64,000 bases of DNA from UMGS1370 sp046957575 (GCA_046957575.1 JBKUOG010000004.1:78937-142936); one strand, 5' to 3'. Positions 51,981-60,921 are shown, counted from the first letter of the stretch. The notes: generated by a model not told the origin, from the letters alone. Numbers and translations are program-made.

Positions 51981-53015
51981 TCAGTCCTGATCGGTTATAA
52001 ACATGGCATCCCCAAAGGAAAAAAATCGGTAACGCTCCTCAATGGCCTGCTGATAGGCTGCTAACACGTGTTCTCTTCCTGCCAGGGCAGAAACCAGCAT
52101 AACCAGAGTGGACTCCGGCAAATGGAAGTTGGTGATAAGACAGTCTAAAATGTTAAACCGGTAGCCTGGATAGATAAAAATATCCGTCCAGCCGCTTCCT
52201 GCTTTTAAGATTCCATCATCTCCCGCAGCAGATTCAATGGTACGGCAGCTGGTAGTCCCCACACAGATGACCCGTCCGCCTGCCGCCTTTGTGTCGTTGA
52301 CCTTTTTGGCTTCGGATTCCTCCACCATGTAAAATTCAGAATGCATGTGGTGATCCAGCACATTGTCCACTTTCACCGGACGGAATGTCCCCAGTCCTAC
52401 ATGAAGGGTGACATGGGCGATCTTTACTCCCATCTCCTCAATTTCTTTCAAAAGTTCTTTGGTAAAATGCAGACCGGCTGTCGGCGCTGCTGCGGATCCT
52501 TCGTGCTTTGCATAAACAGTCTGATACCGGTTTTTATCCTGAAGCTGGTGCGTAATATAGGGAGGCAGAGGCATCTGTCCCAGTTCATCTAAGATTTCTT
52601 CAAAAATCCCATCATAATGGAACTGAATCAGACGATTTCCTTCATCTACCACATCTTCCACAGTAGCGGTTAACCGTCCATCTCCAAACTCCAGCTTTGT
52701 CCCTGGTTTTGCCTTTTTTCCCGGTTTGACCAGAGTTTCCCAAATGTCATTTTCCCGTCTTTTTAATAACAGCACCTCAATCTTTGCGCCAGTATCTTTC
52801 TTGATTCCGAACAGTCTAGCCGGAATCACCTTTGTGTCATTGATTACCAGGCAGTCTCCTGGCTTTAAGTATTCCTTAATATCTCGAAAGTGCCTGTGGG
52901 TCACCTGTCCTGTGGTCTTATTTAATACTAAAAGCCTGGAAGCAGATCGATCCTCCAATGGATCCTGTGCAATCAGTTCCTGAGGCAAATCAAAATAAAA
53001 ATCTTTTACATCCAT
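51981..53015 (-). CDS. queA: QueA, tRNA preQ1(34) S-adenosylmethionine ribosyltransferase-isomerase
   Basis: 344 residues; builds epoxyqueuosine on tRNA from preQ1 and SAM. DFYFDLPQELIAQDPLEDRS at the N-terminus, GDCLVINDTKVIPARLFG, AAPTAGLHFTKELL and TNFHLPESTLVMLVSALAG are family signatures. GGGGAG precedes the ATG. The tgt partner is not in the window. Three bases separate it from the gene upstream. Confidence 0.96.
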   Translation of the reverse strand: MDVKDFYFDLPQELIAQDPLEDRSASRLLVLNKTTGQVTHRHFRDIKEYLKPGDCLVINDTKVIPARLFGIKKDTGAKIEVLLLKRRENDIWETLVKPGKKAKPGTKLEFGDGRLTATVEDVVDEGNRLIQFHYDGIFEEILDELGQMPLPPYITHQLQDKNRYQTVYAKHEGSAAAPTAGLHFTKELLKEIEEMGVKIAHVTLHVGLGTFRPVKVDNVLDHHMHSEFYMVEESEAKKVNDTKAAGGRVICVGTTSCRTIESAAGDDGILKAGSGWTDIFIYPGYRFNILDCLITNFHLPESTLVMLVSALAGREHVLAAYQQAIEERYRFFSFGDAMFITDQD

Positions 53016-53018
53016 GTT

Positions 53019-54005
53019 TTACTCCCCTTGTATTTCTGCGGCTGCTGTTTCAGTCTCACTGGCTTCCGCTTCTGCTTCACTGCCTGTCGTTTCGGTCTCG
53101 CTGGCTGCTGTTTCAGTCTCGCTGCTGCCTTCAATCTCAATCTGGATCGCTTCTGTCTCTTCTTTCACTCCTTCCGGAGAAACAATGGAAACAGAACTGT
53201 CCTTGCTTTCCTGAACCTCTCCTACAACCGGATTTTTCTGCAAAACTCCATACACTCCAGCCAAATCCGGATCGGTCTCTAGTGCCTGTCTTAGCTGGGC
53301 ATAAATTTCAGTTCTCAAAAGAATCAGTTCATCGGTCTTTTCGGCTTCTTCAAATTCTTTCAGCACCTCTTCCCCCTGCAGACTGCTGTCTGCAAGCTGA
53401 AGCGTTCCCTCCTCACTGGTAATTACATATGCACGAAACAGGCCAGGCGCCAGAGTTTCTACATTCTTAAATCTCAAATCATAGCTGACATATACCAGAT
53501 AGCTTCCCTCTGCCGGACCTGGCTTTGTATAGCAAACAATATTTTCATAACCGTCTGTATAGCGGGATGTATAGCGATACTGACTCTTTAACGCCTCTGC
53601 TCCCTCCATATCAGTGCGTCCAAACAGACGGTATACTGTCTCAACATCTGCATTCTGCTTTGCTGTAAAATAGCTGTTAATCAGTTCTCCAACTTCCGGC
53701 ACCTGGTCTTTTGCAAAGGTTTCTTCGCTCTCTTCCTGAGACTTTATCTCCCCGTTTTCCTCCTGGGACTCTCCGGTTTCTGCTAAGTCTCCCTCAGAAT
53801 CTGCAGAGTTTTCTCCAGAAGGCAGTTCTGCCAAAGCAGAAGATGAAGCTGTGTCTGTCCTGTCTTTTCCGGCCAGATTTTTTGCTAATATGACTGCCAG
53901 TACCAGAAGAATAATCACACCTGGGATGGTAAGCCATTTTAAGTATTTTCTCAGTTCTTCTTCTGTAAATGATGAGTAACCGTACTTATTATCTCTTCTT
54001 CTCAA
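53019..54005 (-). CDS. Membrane-anchored extracytoplasmic protein of unknown function (TTG start)
   Basis: 328 residues from a TTG at 54005, chosen because GGAGG lies 7 bases upstream; the ATG at 54077 would place the first codons inside MITE-like copy C. A short cytoplasmic part (RRRDNKYGYSSFTEEELRKY) precedes one membrane helix (LTIPGVIILLVLAVILA), an acidic Ser/Glu linker, a globular domain of about 170 residues (ADVETVYRLFGRTDMEGAEA, YLVYVSYDLRFKN; a fold like NTF2 is possible) and a low-complexity tail of repeated SETETAAS-type units. I do not recognise the family by name. It is translated just before queA. Confidence 0.75.
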   Translation of the reverse strand: MRRRDNKYGYSSFTEEELRKYLKWLTIPGVIILLVLAVILAKNLAGKDRTDTASSSALAELPSGENSADSEGDLAETGESQEENGEIKSQEESEETFAKDQVPEVGELINSYFTAKQNADVETVYRLFGRTDMEGAEALKSQYRYTSRYTDGYENIVCYTKPGPAEGSYLVYVSYDLRFKNVETLAPGLFRAYVITSEEGTLQLADSSLQGEEVLKEFEEAEKTDELILLRTEIYAQLRQALETDPDLAGVYGVLQKNPVVGEVQESKDSSVSIVSPEGVKEETEAIQIEIEGSSETETAASETETTGSEAEAEASETETAAAEIQGE

Positions 54006-54061
54006 AATTAATTCCTCCGCTATCTTTTGCTGCTTGAAATGTAACGATTCAAAACCTTGGT

Positions 54062-54212
54062 GTAACAGTTCAGCCATGCGAAGATTCAGATAGGAAAAAG
54101 CGTTGAAAGCTTGTTTTCATAAGAATTTTCCTGTTTGAATCTTCATATGGAGGACGCCCGATGCTTCTTGCCGGCCATGTGCGGACAAGAAGATGCATGA
54201 CTGAACTGTTAC
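54062..54212 (-). mobile_element. MITE-like element, copy C (151 bp)
   Basis: Inverted relative to copies A and B. The ends GTAACAGTTCAGCC and GACTGAACTGTTAC, the GGACAAGAAG and CTTCTTGCC arms and the TAGGAAAAAGCGTTGAAAGC block are shared. Flanks are ACCTTGGT (54054-54061) and ACCTTGGA (54213-54220), an 8-base duplication with one mismatch. It lies between the TTG-start gene and the tRNA-Arg promoter. Confidence 0.85.
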
Positions 54213-54264
54213 ACCTTGGAGTTATTTTAGCAAACTTAAATTAAAAAAGCAATAAAATTAGGAC

Positions 54265-54293
54265 TTGCATAACTGTCAAAAATATAGTATGAT
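54265..54293 (+). promoter_or_regulatory. tRNA-Arg promoter
   Basis: TTGCAT (54265-54270), 17-base spacer, TATGAT (54288-54293), ten bases before the tRNA. Confidence 0.7.
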
Positions 54294-54302
54294 ATAGGAG
54301 AT

Positions 54303-54374
54303 GCGTCTGTAGCTCAGTGGATAGAGCAATGGCCTCCGGAGCCGTGTGCGTAGGTTCGATTCCTATCAGACGCA
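54303..54374 (+). tRNA. tRNA-Arg, anticodon CCG
   Basis: GCGTCTG pairs with CAGACGC (acceptor stem), followed by discriminator A; GCTC...GAGC is the D stem, ATGGC/GCCGT the anticodon stem with loop CTCCGGA (anticodon CCG, codon CGG), and the T arm contains TTCGATT. CCA is not encoded. Confidence 0.95.
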
Positions 54375-54537
54375 TTCTTTTCATCTCGTGATTCTTTTTT
54401 ATCTCTATTAAGTTCTGTTGATTTCTATATATTCCTGTTTTTCGCTCCACTCCCAGACTTTTATCTTATACCGTTTTTTTGCATGTCAGAACTGCGTTCG
54501 CAGTTTCTGCAAATATATCTAAGGAGGTATACTGTCT

Positions 54538-55464
54538 ATGGTATACGAAACATTTCTCAACCAAACCGCATCTCACATTCAGCATGTCCTTTCAGACCGC
54601 TGCACTGTCCATCTGGAACATGTGCGCAAAAACAATGGCCTGGTGCTGGACGGTATCTGCATCAGGACGCCCGGCGAACCTGTTGCTCCTACCATCTACT
54701 TAAATTCCTATTACGAGGCCTACCAAAACGGGCACAGTCTTTCAGAAATCTATGAATGGATTCTGGATGCATATAAAAGCAGAGGTTCTTTTTCCAACCT
54801 GGACATCCGCCTTTTTGAGGACTTTTCCAATCTGGAAGACAAGATCATTTTTCGGTTCATCAATGCTCGATCCAATCAGGAACTTCTAAAAACCATCCCT
54901 TCTCTTCCCTATCTGGACTTAGCTGTGGTGTTCTGCATTTATCTTACGGATGATGCCAATACCCAGCAGATGACTGCTCTTATCCAAAATTCTCACTTAA
55001 CAATCTGGGGTGTTTCCATCTCTCATCTAAAACAATACGCCGAAAAAAACACGCCCCATCTGTTTCCCCCATCTATCAAAAGCTTAAATGAGGTGCTTGA
55101 AAGTTTTTCTTTTGACTGTCCGGTTTGTGAACCAGAAGAACCTGCCTGCGGTTTTCCCTTTTATGTACTTACGAACCAAAACAATTTGTATGGCTCCTCC
55201 TGTATGCGGTACCCAGGTGTATTAAGGAACTTCGCAGACTGCCTGAATACAGACCTTTTAATTCTGCCTTCCAGCATCCACGAAGTCCTGCTCACTGCTG
55301 ACAGTCCAGATACAGATTATGAACTGTTAAGCAATATGGTTCTGGAAATCAATCAGTCTGAGGTTTCTGTGGAAGATCGTCTGTCAAATCAGATTTACCG
55401 CTACTCCCAGAGGGATGACTGCGTTTCTATCGTTTCTCATGGTCCTGAATCAGTCGGAAAATAG
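54538..55464 (+). CDS. DUF5688-family protein
   Basis: 308 residues, no signal peptide or membrane segment. The N-terminal half has the family's RKNNGLVLDGICIR and PTIYLNSYYEAYQNGHSLSE segments, common in multiple paralogues in Lachnospiraceae; the C-terminal half has SSCMRYPGVLRNFADCLNTD and LPSSIHEVLLT. Function unknown. AAGGAGG lies 8 bases before the ATG. Its 3' end overlaps the convergent ThrE-type gene by 38 bases. Confidence 0.85.
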   Translation: MVYETFLNQTASHIQHVLSDRCTVHLEHVRKNNGLVLDGICIRTPGEPVAPTIYLNSYYEAYQNGHSLSEIYEWILDAYKSRGSFSNLDIRLFEDFSNLEDKIIFRFINARSNQELLKTIPSLPYLDLAVVFCIYLTDDANTQQMTALIQNSHLTIWGVSISHLKQYAEKNTPHLFPPSIKSLNEVLESFSFDCPVCEPEEPACGFPFYVLTNQNNLYGSSCMRYPGVLRNFADCLNTDLLILPSSIHEVLLTADSPDTDYELLSNMVLEINQSEVSVEDRLSNQIYRYSQRDDCVSIVSHGPESVGK

Positions 55465-55867
55465 AATCCATGATAAAAATCGCTACTGCAATTGCACCTG
55501 CTATCTGCAAGGTTTCCACAAGATAATAGGTGGCCAGGCTTCTGTCGCTGCGGATCAGATAAAATACACATCTGTAGATCGACGCCCCAGGAACTGCCGG
55601 AAGAATCCCGGCCACTAAAAATACCGTAACCGGAGCCTTAAACCATCTGGCAAATATATGGCTGATAAGGGCCACTACCAGGGTAGATGCGAATGCTGCT
55701 AAAATATTGGATCCGCTCCACTGAGCTGCCAGCAGATAGACCAGCCAGCCAGCCCCGCCTACTACTCCGGCATCAACCAAATATCTCTTTGGCATTTCTA
55801 AAAGCAGGCCGAAACATACAACTGCTAAAAATGCCGAGATTGTCTGCACCGCTGTCTGAACTGTCAT
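55427..55867 (-). CDS. Threonine/serine exporter family, small subunit (ThrE C-half)
   Basis: 146 residues, four to five helices, matching the DUF3815 half of ThrE (VAGILPAVPGASIYRCVFYL). With the preceding DUF1212-type gene, from which it is offset by a 4-base overlap, it should form a split amino-acid exporter. It is last gene of the uvrB-feoAB unit. Confidence 0.88.
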   Translation of the reverse strand: MTVQTAVQTISAFLAVVCFGLLLEMPKRYLVDAGVVGGAGWLVYLLAAQWSGSNILAAFASTLVVALISHIFARWFKAPVTVFLVAGILPAVPGASIYRCVFYLIRSDRSLATYYLVETLQIAGAIAVAIFIMDSIFRLIQDHEKR

Positions 55868-56673
55868 ACTCCCGCTCCTCCCATCATTTTTCCAAATATG
55901 GTCATGGCTGTACCAATCCCCACTGCTACAGACAGCGCCACCACAAGAGCTTCCATCATCCGGCTGGTTCCGGAAGAATAGTCGCCGTTTAATATGTCTC
56001 TAATCGCAGTCGTAAAAGTCACGCCGGGCACAAGAGGCATGATTGCACCAGTAATTACTGCATTGCCGTCCATTCCCGCAATCACCCAGTTCTCCACTGC
56101 CAGGGAAGCAAATCCCACTGCAAAGGCTCCCAAAGCATTCATACAAAAATCGTTAAGGCGAACCTTCGCAGTGAGCAGGCACACAACAGCCAAAAAAAGG
56201 CCTGCGATTCCCGCTCCCAGTCCCTCTTTCCAGGTTCCTCCTAAAAGCAGTGCAAAAAAGGCAGACACGCCAATGTATCCTACTGCCTTTGTAAAATCCC
56301 CATACTGATTTTCTGTTTTAATAATTTTTAATGTATCCCTGGCCTCCGAAAGTCCCATCGCTTTAGCGCAAAGCCTGCGGGAAACTTCGTTTGCCCGGCA
56401 CACCCGGTTTAAATTGGTAGATCGGTTGCGAATCCGGCGCATTATTGTCAGGCTCTCCTCTCCTGGTCTGTCCAGTGTCACAATCAGACTGGTGCCAAGG
56501 GCCACATTTTCCGCCTGCCGTTTTGTATCCATGGAAAGAATCCGTCCCACTGTGTCTTCTACCCGATAGATTTCCGCACCGCTGACCAGCATAATTTCGC
56601 CTGCTGCAACGGCTGTCTCTACCAATAATTTATCATATTCTAATTGTGTTGTTTGATTGTGTTCTTGTGTCAT
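55864..56673 (-). CDS. Threonine/serine exporter family, large subunit (ThrE N-half)
   Basis: 269 residues from the ATG at 56673. The cytoplasmic N-terminus with the SGAEIYRVEDTVGRIL motif of DUF1212 precedes five helices including MPLVPGVTFTTAIRDILNGD. The ATG overlaps the feoB stop (ATGA). An open frame to 56805 extends into feoB and is not used. Exports Thr/Ser or small dicarboxylates in characterised relatives. Confidence 0.9.
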   Translation of the reverse strand: MTQEHNQTTQLEYDKLLVETAVAAGEIMLVSGAEIYRVEDTVGRILSMDTKRQAENVALGTSLIVTLDRPGEESLTIMRRIRNRSTNLNRVCRANEVSRRLCAKAMGLSEARDTLKIIKTENQYGDFTKAVGYIGVSAFFALLLGGTWKEGLGAGIAGLFLAVVCLLTAKVRLNDFCMNALGAFAVGFASLAVENWVIAGMDGNAVITGAIMPLVPGVTFTTAIRDILNGDYSSGTSRMMEALVVALSVAVGIGTAMTIFGKMMGGAGV

Positions 56674-58487
56674 AATAAAACTTTTCCTATCTGGTAAATA
56701 AATACTGCCGCCGTCCAGGCAGCAGCCATCTGAAATGCAGCAAGTCTCAATGTCCATTTTACAGAACCAGTCTCCCGTCTGATTGCAGCAAGCGCTGCAA
56801 TGCATGGTGTGTAGAACAGGCAGAATACCAGCATCGCATATACATTCTGTATTCCAAAACCGATTTCTCCTAATGCCATGGATAGCTGTATCTTCCCTGC
56901 CGGAGAATTAATATTGCTAATATGAAACAGAACAGCCAGGCTGGATATAACTACTTCTTTGGCAGATAATCCAGACAGCAGTGCAACTGCAATCTGCCAA
57001 TAGCCCAGTCCGCATGGAGCAAGAACCGGCTCTAAAAACGTTCCGATTTCTGCTGCAAAACTATGGGATACTTCTGCTGTCAGCCCGTCCGGCCCCATAT
57101 TTAACAATATCCAGAGAATCATCGAAGCAAGAAAAATCGTTGTCCCTGCTTTGCTTAAGTAGTCTCTTATCTTTTCCCACCCATAGACAGCCACTGACCG
57201 CAGAGTAGGAATCCTGTATTCCGGCAGTTCAATCAGCAGATCGGTTTCTGCAGTCTTTTCACCTCTGTGCAGAATCATTGAAAGAAGCACCGCTGCCCCA
57301 AGACCTGTCAGATACAGGCAATAGGCCGCCGCCAGACGGTTTTCGGGAAAAAAGACTTCCCCAAACAATATGTAAATGGGAAGTTTTGCGGAACATGACA
57401 TAAATGGAATCATAAAAATCGTTTTCTTTTTATCCTCTTCACTGGAAAGGGTTCTGGCAGCCATAACTGCCGGTACACTGCAGCCAAATCCAAGCAGCAA
57501 TGGAAGAAATGCTTTCCCGGACAGTCCCGCCGCGCCCATAATTTCATTCATCACATAGGCAGCTCTGGCCATATATCCGCTGTCTTCCAGCACTGCCATA
57601 GCCAAAAACAGCACTGCAAGATTGGGAAGAAAACTTAACACTCCTCCCACTCCGGTGATGATTCCATCTGTAATCAGGGACACTGCCCAGTCTGCTGTAT
57701 GAAAGTCCTGCAAAACAGTCCTTGTAAGCTCCGTAAACTGATTAAGACCTGTCTGAAACCAGTCCCTCACTCCATTTCCCACAGTAAATGTGAGCCAAAA
57801 CAAAACTGCCATGATGGTCAGAAAAATCGGGATTCCCAAAACCGGGTGAACCAGATATCTGTCCAGTTTATCCGTAAAAGATGTTTGATCGTTTCTAAAC
57901 AGCAGACATTCTTCTGCGATTCTCTCAATAGGCGGATACACATGTTTTCTGCTGCCAAACCTGGCCCCGCAGCCTGCTGGTATCCGGACTGCAGCCGCCT
58001 CTATTGCCGTTTCTATCAGTACATCCAGTCCCTGACGGTTTCTGGCAGAAATCGGGACAACTGGAATGCCTCCCAGCATCCCTGACAGCTTTTTCATGTC
58101 AATTTTCATTCCCTTGTTTTGAATTTCATCCATCATGTTCAGCGCCAGCACCACTGGTCTGTTCTGCTTTAATAGCTGAAGACTCAGATACAGGCTCCGC
58201 TCCAGCAAAGAAGCGTCCATAACATTGACAATCACATCTGCATGGCCTCTGTCTAAAAATTGTTTTGCAGTACGCTCTTCTATTGTGTAAGAATCCAGGC
58301 TGTAAATCCCCGGCAAATCAATTAGTTTTATCTCTTGTCCCTTCCAGTCAAACCTGCCTTCCATCCGCTCTACGGTAACGCCTGGCCAGTTAGCTGTTTT
58401 TAATTTCGCTCCGGTAAATGCATTAAATAAGGTTGTCTTTCCGCAATTTGGATTTCCTGCAAATCCCACTGTAAGGGAGTCTTTCAT
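56670..58487 (-). CDS. feoB: FeoB, ferrous iron transporter
   Basis: 605 residues, shorter than E. coli FeoB (773) but within the Firmicutes range. The cytoplasmic GTPase domain has GNPNCGKTTLFN (G1), DLPGIYSLDSYT (G3) and ALNMMDE (G4). Gate-type repeats follow (LPLLLGFGCSVPAVMAARTL, MSCSAKLPIYIL). Takes up Fe2+ under anaerobic conditions. It overlaps feoA by 4 bases and the ThrE gene by 4 bases. Confidence 0.96.
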   Translation of the reverse strand: MKDSLTVGFAGNPNCGKTTLFNAFTGAKLKTANWPGVTVERMEGRFDWKGQEIKLIDLPGIYSLDSYTIEERTAKQFLDRGHADVIVNVMDASLLERSLYLSLQLLKQNRPVVLALNMMDEIQNKGMKIDMKKLSGMLGGIPVVPISARNRQGLDVLIETAIEAAAVRIPAGCGARFGSRKHVYPPIERIAEECLLFRNDQTSFTDKLDRYLVHPVLGIPIFLTIMAVLFWLTFTVGNGVRDWFQTGLNQFTELTRTVLQDFHTADWAVSLITDGIITGVGGVLSFLPNLAVLFLAMAVLEDSGYMARAAYVMNEIMGAAGLSGKAFLPLLLGFGCSVPAVMAARTLSSEEDKKKTIFMIPFMSCSAKLPIYILFGEVFFPENRLAAAYCLYLTGLGAAVLLSMILHRGEKTAETDLLIELPEYRIPTLRSVAVYGWEKIRDYLSKAGTTIFLASMILWILLNMGPDGLTAEVSHSFAAEIGTFLEPVLAPCGLGYWQIAVALLSGLSAKEVVISSLAVLFHISNINSPAGKIQLSMALGEIGFGIQNVYAMLVFCLFYTPCIAALAAIRRETGSVKWTLRLAAFQMAAAWTAAVFIYQIGKVLL

Positions 58488-58702
58488 TCTGCTGTCTCTA
58501 TCCCCTCTCCTATCAGGTGTCCCAATGCCAATCTGGATTCTCTTACCTTGATTATCAAAGTTCCGCTGTTTTTTCGGCTCTGCACGAACACCTCAGCATT
58601 CCTTTTTATCCCCAATGCTTCCAGACGTCTCTTTAAAGGCTCAGAAAGCCTTATATCCGTTATAACATACCGTCTTCCTGCCTGGCACTGACACAATTTC
58701 AT
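58484..58702 (-). CDS. feoA: FeoA, small SH3-like iron transport protein
   Basis: 72 residues with the FeoA beta-barrel pattern (RLEALGIKRNAEVFVQSRKN, GTLIIKVRESRLALG). Supports FeoB activity in the cytoplasm. Starts 12 bases after the uvrB stop, so it probably shares that transcript. Confidence 0.93.
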   Translation of the reverse strand: MKLCQCQAGRRYVITDIRLSEPLKRRLEALGIKRNAEVFVQSRKNSGTLIIKVRESRLALGHLIGEGIETAE

Positions 58703-58714
58703 TTTTGTTCTCCA

Positions 58715-60697
58715 TTATTCCAAATCCAAAAGGGCTTTTTTCACTTCAATCATACGGTCGCGCAGTCTGGCCGCCTCTTCAAAATTCAGTTCTGCCGCTG
58801 CCTGGTGCATTTTCTTTGTTAGTTCTTTTACCAGTTGGTTTAATTCCTTTTCGTCCATAGATTCCGGTTCTTTCTTAAAGTCTTTTTCTGACTCTGCAGC
58901 CGCTTTGGAAATGGCAATCAGATCTCTTACCGCTTTCTTAATCGTAGTAGGCGTAATGCCATGTTCTTCATTATATTTTTGCTGAATCTTCCGACGCCTG
59001 CTGGTTTCCTCTATGGCGTTTCTCATGGAATCGGTCATCGTGTCTGCATACATGATTACATGGCCTTCGCTGTTTCTTGCAGCGCGTCCGATGGTCTGTA
59101 TCAGAGATGTCTCGGATCGTAAAAATCCCTCTTTATCCGCATCCAGAATCGCTACCAGTGTAATCTCCGGAATATCAAGTCCTTCTCTAAGCAAATTGAT
59201 TCCAACTAAAACATCAAAGACGTCCAGACGCATATCCCGAATAATCTCTGCCCGCTCCAAGGTGTCAATGTCAGAGTGCAGGTATTTGACACGGATTCCT
59301 ACCTCCCTCATATAATCGGTTAAATCCTCTGCCATCCGCTTAGTCAGCGTGGTAATCAGCACCTTATGGTGTTTTTCTACTTCTTTGTTGACCTCTGAAA
59401 TCAAATCATCGATCTGACCTTCTACCGGCCGGACAAAAATTTCCGGATCCAGCAGACCTGTAGGCCGGATAATCTGCTCTACCCGCATCAGTTCATGCTC
59501 GCTTTCATAGATCGAAGGAGTAGCTGAGACAAACATCATCTGGTTAATTTTACTCTCAAACTCTGTAAAATTCAAGGGGCGGTTATCCAGAGCAGACGGC
59601 AGGCGGAACCCATAGTCTACCAGAGTCCGTTTTCTGGACTGATCTCCTGCGTACATGCCCCGGACCTGGGGAAGTGTGATGTGTGACTCATCCACAATAA
59701 TCAGAAAATCATCAGGGAAATAATCGATTAGGGTCCATGGCGGTTCTCCCGGAGCAGTTCCTGTTAAATGGCGCGAATAATTTTCAATGCCGGAGCAAAA
59801 TCCCGTCTCCCGCATCATTTCCACGTCAAAATTGGTTCTCTCGGAAATCCTCTGAGCCTCCAGCAGTTTATCTTCACTCTTGAAAAAAGTTACCTGCTCT
59901 TTCATTTCCGCTAAAATGTTTTCTGTGGCAAGAAGCATTTTGTCTTTTGGGACTACGTAGTGGGAAGCGGGAAATATTGCCACATGACCAAGCTGCGCCT
60001 TAATCTCTCCAGTAACTGTGTCAATTTCCGTAATCCGGTCTACTTCATCGCCAAAAAATTCTATCCGGTATGCCTCATTTCCTGAATAAGCCGGATAAAT
60101 TTCCAGAGTGTCTCCCCTTACCCGGAATGTTCCCCTCTTAAAGTCCATATCATTTCGAGCGTACTGAATGTCAATCAGCTTGTGAATGACCTCATCTCTG
60201 TCCTTTTCCATGCCGGGACGCAGTGAAATCACCATTTCCTTATAGTCTATGGGACTTCCCAGTCCATATATGCAGGATACGGACGCTACGATAATCACAT
60301 CTCTTCTCTCAGACAATGCCGCTGTAGCAGAGTGGCGCAGTTTGTCTATTTCGTCATTAATGGCAGAGTCCTTTTCAATGTATGTGTCTGTAGACGGAAC
60401 ATATGCCTCCGGCTGATAATAATCATAATAAGAGACAAAGTATTCTACCGCGTTATTCGGAAAATACTCTTTGAACTCGCCGTAGAGCTGCGCGGCAAGG
60501 GTTTTGTTGTGGGCGATAATGAGGGTCGGCTTCTGCAACTGCTGGATCACATTGGCCATGGTAAAGGTCTTTCCGGAACCCGTAACCCCTAGTAAAGTCT
60601 GGAATTGATTGCCTTCTTTGAAGCCGTTTACGAGGGCTTCGATTGCCTGGGGCTGGTCGCCGGTGGGGCTGTATTCTGAGTGTAATTTGAACTCCAT
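58715..60697 (-). CDS. uvrB: UvrB, excinuclease ABC subunit B
   Basis: 660 residues. Walker A GVTGSGKTFT, beta-hairpin YYDYYQPEAYVPSTDTYIEK, DESHITLPQ (Walker B), helicase motifs V/VI (GINLLREGLDIPE, QTIGRAARN) and the C-terminal UVR motif LNFEEAARLRDRM that contacts UvrC. AAGGAGG lies upstream. Part of nucleotide excision repair; uvrA and uvrC are not in the window. SOS control is expected in Firmicutes, but no LexA box touches its promoter zone. Confidence 0.97.
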   Translation of the reverse strand: MEFKLHSEYSPTGDQPQAIEALVNGFKEGNQFQTLLGVTGSGKTFTMANVIQQLQKPTLIIAHNKTLAAQLYGEFKEYFPNNAVEYFVSYYDYYQPEAYVPSTDTYIEKDSAINDEIDKLRHSATAALSERRDVIIVASVSCIYGLGSPIDYKEMVISLRPGMEKDRDEVIHKLIDIQYARNDMDFKRGTFRVRGDTLEIYPAYSGNEAYRIEFFGDEVDRITEIDTVTGEIKAQLGHVAIFPASHYVVPKDKMLLATENILAEMKEQVTFFKSEDKLLEAQRISERTNFDVEMMRETGFCSGIENYSRHLTGTAPGEPPWTLIDYFPDDFLIIVDESHITLPQVRGMYAGDQSRKRTLVDYGFRLPSALDNRPLNFTEFESKINQMMFVSATPSIYESEHELMRVEQIIRPTGLLDPEIFVRPVEGQIDDLISEVNKEVEKHHKVLITTLTKRMAEDLTDYMREVGIRVKYLHSDIDTLERAEIIRDMRLDVFDVLVGINLLREGLDIPEITLVAILDADKEGFLRSETSLIQTIGRAARNSEGHVIMYADTMTDSMRNAIEETSRRRKIQQKYNEEHGITPTTIKKAVRDLIAISKAAAESEKDFKKEPESMDEKELNQLVKELTKKMHQAAAELNFEEAARLRDRMIEVKKALLDLE

Positions 60698-60713
60698 AAT
60701 GTGTTTTTACCTC

Positions 60714-60895
60714 CTTAGTGACCACTGAAAAAGTATTTGTATAAACCAAAAATTCGTAAAACAGAGTAGTCAGACCTATGGCATATACAAATACTTTTCT
60801 CTATTTACGAATGAAAGTCACTAAAACCACTTTTTCAGGACGCCGCAACACTAGATAAAACCTAGCGGAATTGGCATTTCTAAAAGTCACTAAAA
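60714..60895. repeat. Cluster of interleaved inverted and direct repeats upstream of uvrB
   Basis: AAAAGTATTTGTATA (60729-60743) and TATACAAATACTTTT (60784-60798) are perfect 15-base inverted arms. ATTCGTAAA (60752-60760) with TTTACGAAT (60804-60812) and CTGAAAAAGT (60725-60734) with ACTTTTTCAG (60829-60838) interlock with them. AAAGTCACTAAAA occurs twice in direct orientation (60814, 60883), and TTAGTGAC at 60714 is an inverted part copy. Such arm/core patterns are typical of recombinase attachment regions; a truncated integrase lies 90 bases away. This is a suggestion only. Confidence 0.55.
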
Positions 60896-60921
60896 ATTAT
60901 AACATGAACCAGTAGAAATGT

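Noticed and set aside
54241..54450. 69-codon minus-strand frame across the tRNA-Arg gene
   Set aside because: It is the complement of a well-formed tRNA and its promoter; no ribosome site.
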